The notes beneath the pieces were generated by a model. It had not been told where the DNA came from. It saw only the letters and a list, made by a program, of their open reading frames with translations, and ran no database searches. The position numbers and the translations under genes were made by a program. 8,217 nucleotides of DNA from Pseudomonadota bacterium (GTDB lineage: Bacteria; Pseudomonadota; Alphaproteobacteria; Rhizobiales; Aestuariivirgaceae). This document shows positions 6,720 to 8,217 of the stretch, one piece after another (the first letter of the stretch is position 1; each line of letters begins with the position of its first letter). The stretch covers positions 1 to 8,217 of the forward strand of contig JAEKFU010000663.1 of the NCBI GenBank assembly GCA_016522385.1. The letters are read 5' to 3'.

Positions 6720-7619
6720 ATGGCCGCTATCACCCATCGCCAGGTCACTGCCAATCTCAGCAAACGGCAGCGAGAGCTTTTGCTGGCACGGTCCAATCTT
6801 GCTGGATTGGTTCACTTGGCCGGCCATGTTGGCGCGTTGGTTCTGACCGGTCTGTGGATCATGCTAGGCTGGCCGCTATGGCAGGTCATATTGATTGTCC
6901 ACGGCGTAATATTGATTTTCCTATTCATGCTGCTCCATGAATGCGTTCACAAGACGCCTTTTGACAGCCAGGCGCTGAACTCAGCGATTGCATCCATATG
7001 CGGGTTCGTTCTGCTGTTGCCAGCCCAGTGGTTCACGTATTTTCATCTCGCCCACCACCGGCACACACAAGACCCGGAACGTGATCCCGAACTCGCCGTG
7101 CCAAAACCTGTCACATGGTGGCAGTATGTTGTCTACTTGTCGGGAATGCCGGTGTGGTGGTCACAGCTCCGCGTCCTGATAATCAATGCCAAGACCGGCC
7201 CTCACGATGAATTCGTTCCGCAGGAAAGGCGCGATCGGGTTCGCCGAGAAGCCCGCCTTTCGATCGCAATTTATGCTCTGATGGCTGCTGCCTCTTTGGC
7301 GGCCCAAACTGGTGCACTTGTCTGGTTGTGGCTGATCCCAGCCAGTTTGGGGCAGCCGTTTCTACGCGCCTATCTGCTGGCTGAGCACACCTTGTGTCCG
7401 CATGTGTCAAACATGCTCGAGAACTCCCGTACCACATTCACCTGGCGACTTGTGCGTTTCTTTACATGGAATATGCCCTATCACGCCGAGCACCACACCT
7501 ATCCGGCTGTCCCTTTCCACAAACTGCCAGAACTCCATCAAATCGTGAAACAGCACCTGCGAGAAACTGAACAAGGGTACAGCAGCTTCCATCGCCGCTT
7601 TACGGCACAGCTTAAATAG
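6720..7619 (+). CDS. Membrane fatty-acid-desaturase-family di-iron enzyme, substrate unknown
   Basis: A 299-residue integral membrane protein with the histidine boxes of the desaturase/hydroxylase superfamily, which bind a di-iron centre and use O2 plus electrons to desaturate or hydroxylate lipids. The boxes are HECVH (73-77), HLAHHRHTQDP (109-119) and HAEHH (255-259), plus a supporting AEHTLCPH (221-228). Hydrophobic segments at about 30-50, 53-73, 85-102 and 180-210 fit the usual layout, with His boxes on the cytoplasmic face. Length is typical for short bacterial members. The substrate could be an acyl chain, a carotenoid-like isoprenoid or another lipid; boxes alone do not tell, and no carotenoid or lipid gene is adjacent. 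ATG at 6720-6722 is chosen; an in-frame TTG lies 6 nt upstream, an in-frame stop is at 6687-6689, and no clear SD is visible. It is oriented against bamD and recN, its stop 30 bp from the convergent bamD stop. Confidence 0.88.
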   Translation: MAAITHRQVTANLSKRQRELLLARSNLAGLVHLAGHVGALVLTGLWIMLGWPLWQVILIVHGVILIFLFMLLHECVHKTPFDSQALNSAIASICGFVLLLPAQWFTYFHLAHHRHTQDPERDPELAVPKPVTWWQYVVYLSGMPVWWSQLRVLIINAKTGPHDEFVPQERRDRVRREARLSIAIYALMAAASLAAQTGALVWLWLIPASLGQPFLRAYLLAEHTLCPHVSNMLENSRTTFTWRLVRFFTWNMPYHAEHHTYPAVPFHKLPELHQIVKQHLRETEQGYSSFHRRFTAQLK

Positions 7620-7649
7620 CATGTGCCGCGCGGCTGAGAACCGTAACAA

Positions 7650-8217
7650 TCAGAACGGATTTACCGAGTTGACCGCCTTGCTGATCCACGAACTCTCGTT
7701 CTCGACCGGTGCCAAACCCTGACCGTTCAACAGCGAGAAGGCGTCGCGGTACCAGTCGCTGTTCGGGTAGTTATGGCCAAGAACCGCAGCGGCGGTCTGC
7801 GCTTCAGACCGTATGCCAAGCGCCAGATAAGCCTCGGTCAATCGATAGAGCGCTTCCGGGGTATGTGTCGTTGTCTGGTATTGAGTAACAACGGTCTTGA
7901 AACGATTGATGCCGGAAAGATGAGCCTGTTTGTTCAAATAATAGCGACCAACTTCCATTTCTTTGCCAGCCAGGTGATCGCGCGCCAGCACTGCTTTGGC
8001 TTCCGCATCGCGAGCGTATGATGTGCCAGGGAATCTCTGGGAAATTTCCTCAAGCGAAGCCAATGCCTTTTTTGTCTCCGATTGATCCCGCCGGACATCG
8101 GAGATTTGCTCGTAATGGCTGATCGCGATCAGATAGTAAGCATAGGGTGCATCGCGGTGCCCGGGATGCAGTGTGACAAATCGGCGTGCGGCATTCTGCG
8201 CTGCATCGTAGTCGTTG
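7650..8217 (-). CDS. bamD: Outer membrane assembly factor BamD, C-terminal two thirds (5' end outside window)
   Basis: The reading frame runs without a stop from the right edge (first full codon at 8216) to TGA or equivalent stop at 7650-7652, giving 188 residues. An internal TTG at 8061-8063 is not a real start, because conserved BamD sequence continues upstream of it (AYYLIAISHYEQISDVRRDQ). The visible part holds tetratricopeptide-type helical repeats with family hallmarks: RDQSETKKAL, YARDAEAKAVLARDHLAGKE, MEVGRYYLNK, INRFKTVVTQYQTTTHTPEA and AAAVLGHNYPNSDWYRDAF. BamD is an essential periplasmic lipoprotein that, with BamA, folds beta-barrel proteins into the outer membrane. Full alphaproteobacterial members are about 280-290 residues, so the signal peptide with its lipobox and the first repeats lie outside the window. 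It usually sits next to recN; here it is separated from recN by two genes. Confidence 0.93.
   Translation of the reverse strand, partial: NDYDAAQNAARRFVTLHPGHRDAPYAYYLIAISHYEQISDVRRDQSETKKALASLEEISQRFPGTSYARDAEAKAVLARDHLAGKEMEVGRYYLNKQAHLSGINRFKTVVTQYQTTTHTPEALYRLTEAYLALGIRSEAQTAAAVLGHNYPNSDWYRDAFSLLNGQGLAPVENESSWISKAVNSVNPF

Noticed and set aside
4823..7619. HerA plus desaturase as an anti-phage defence system
   Set aside because: HerA-type ATPases do occur in defence systems, but no effector nuclease, SIR2 or toxin domain is present, and a lipid desaturase has no established link to one.
7620..7649. GCCGCGCGGC palindrome (7625-7634) between the desaturase and bamD stops as a bidirectional terminator
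   Set aside because: It is a 10-nt self-palindrome without a loop or a T-tract, so it cannot form a standard terminator hairpin.
7650..8063. A 137-residue stand-alone gene starting at TTG 8061-8063
   Set aside because: The frame continues to the window edge with clear BamD sequence, so this is an internal codon of a gene truncated by the window.

Overview
The window looks like an alphaproteobacterial chromosome, probably Hyphomicrobiales (Rhizobiales). This rests on the protein sequences: a LigA with an alphaproteobacterial-type zinc-finger loop, a BamD C-terminal half with the GKEMEVGRYYL motif, a RecN-LigA gene pair, and a HerA-like ATPase of a kind I associate with rhizobia. No rRNA, tRNA, CRISPR array, transposase or phage gene is visible.

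Layout from left to right: (1) the 3' end of a long-form aminopeptidase P gene (+ strand, cut by the window edge), whose stop overlaps the end of a convergent small cupin gene; (2) the cupin gene, which lies 102 bp downstream of ligA on the same (-) strand; (3) recN and ligA (- strand), 3 bp apart and almost certainly one DNA-repair operon; (4) a 179-bp gap upstream of recN holding a 95-bp strongly palindromic element and a short direct repeat next to the recN start; (5) a HerA/DUF87-family ATPase gene (- strand); (6) a 190-bp divergent gap and a membrane fatty-acid-desaturase-family gene (+ strand); (7) the 3' two thirds of bamD (- strand), cut by the right edge.

In many alphaproteobacteria bamD, recN and ligA lie next to each other behind lpxC. 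Here bamD and recN point the same way but are separated by about 3 kb carrying the HerA-like gene, the oppositely oriented desaturase gene and the palindrome. That interruption is the most notable feature of the region. Most of the window is housekeeping: outer-membrane assembly (BamD), break repair (RecN), nick sealing (LigA) and peptide turnover (aminopeptidase P). I did not find a convincing new multi-gene system. The best leads are the palindromic element, the HerA-like ATPase without a NurA-type or other nuclease partner, and the orphan desaturase whose substrate is unknown.
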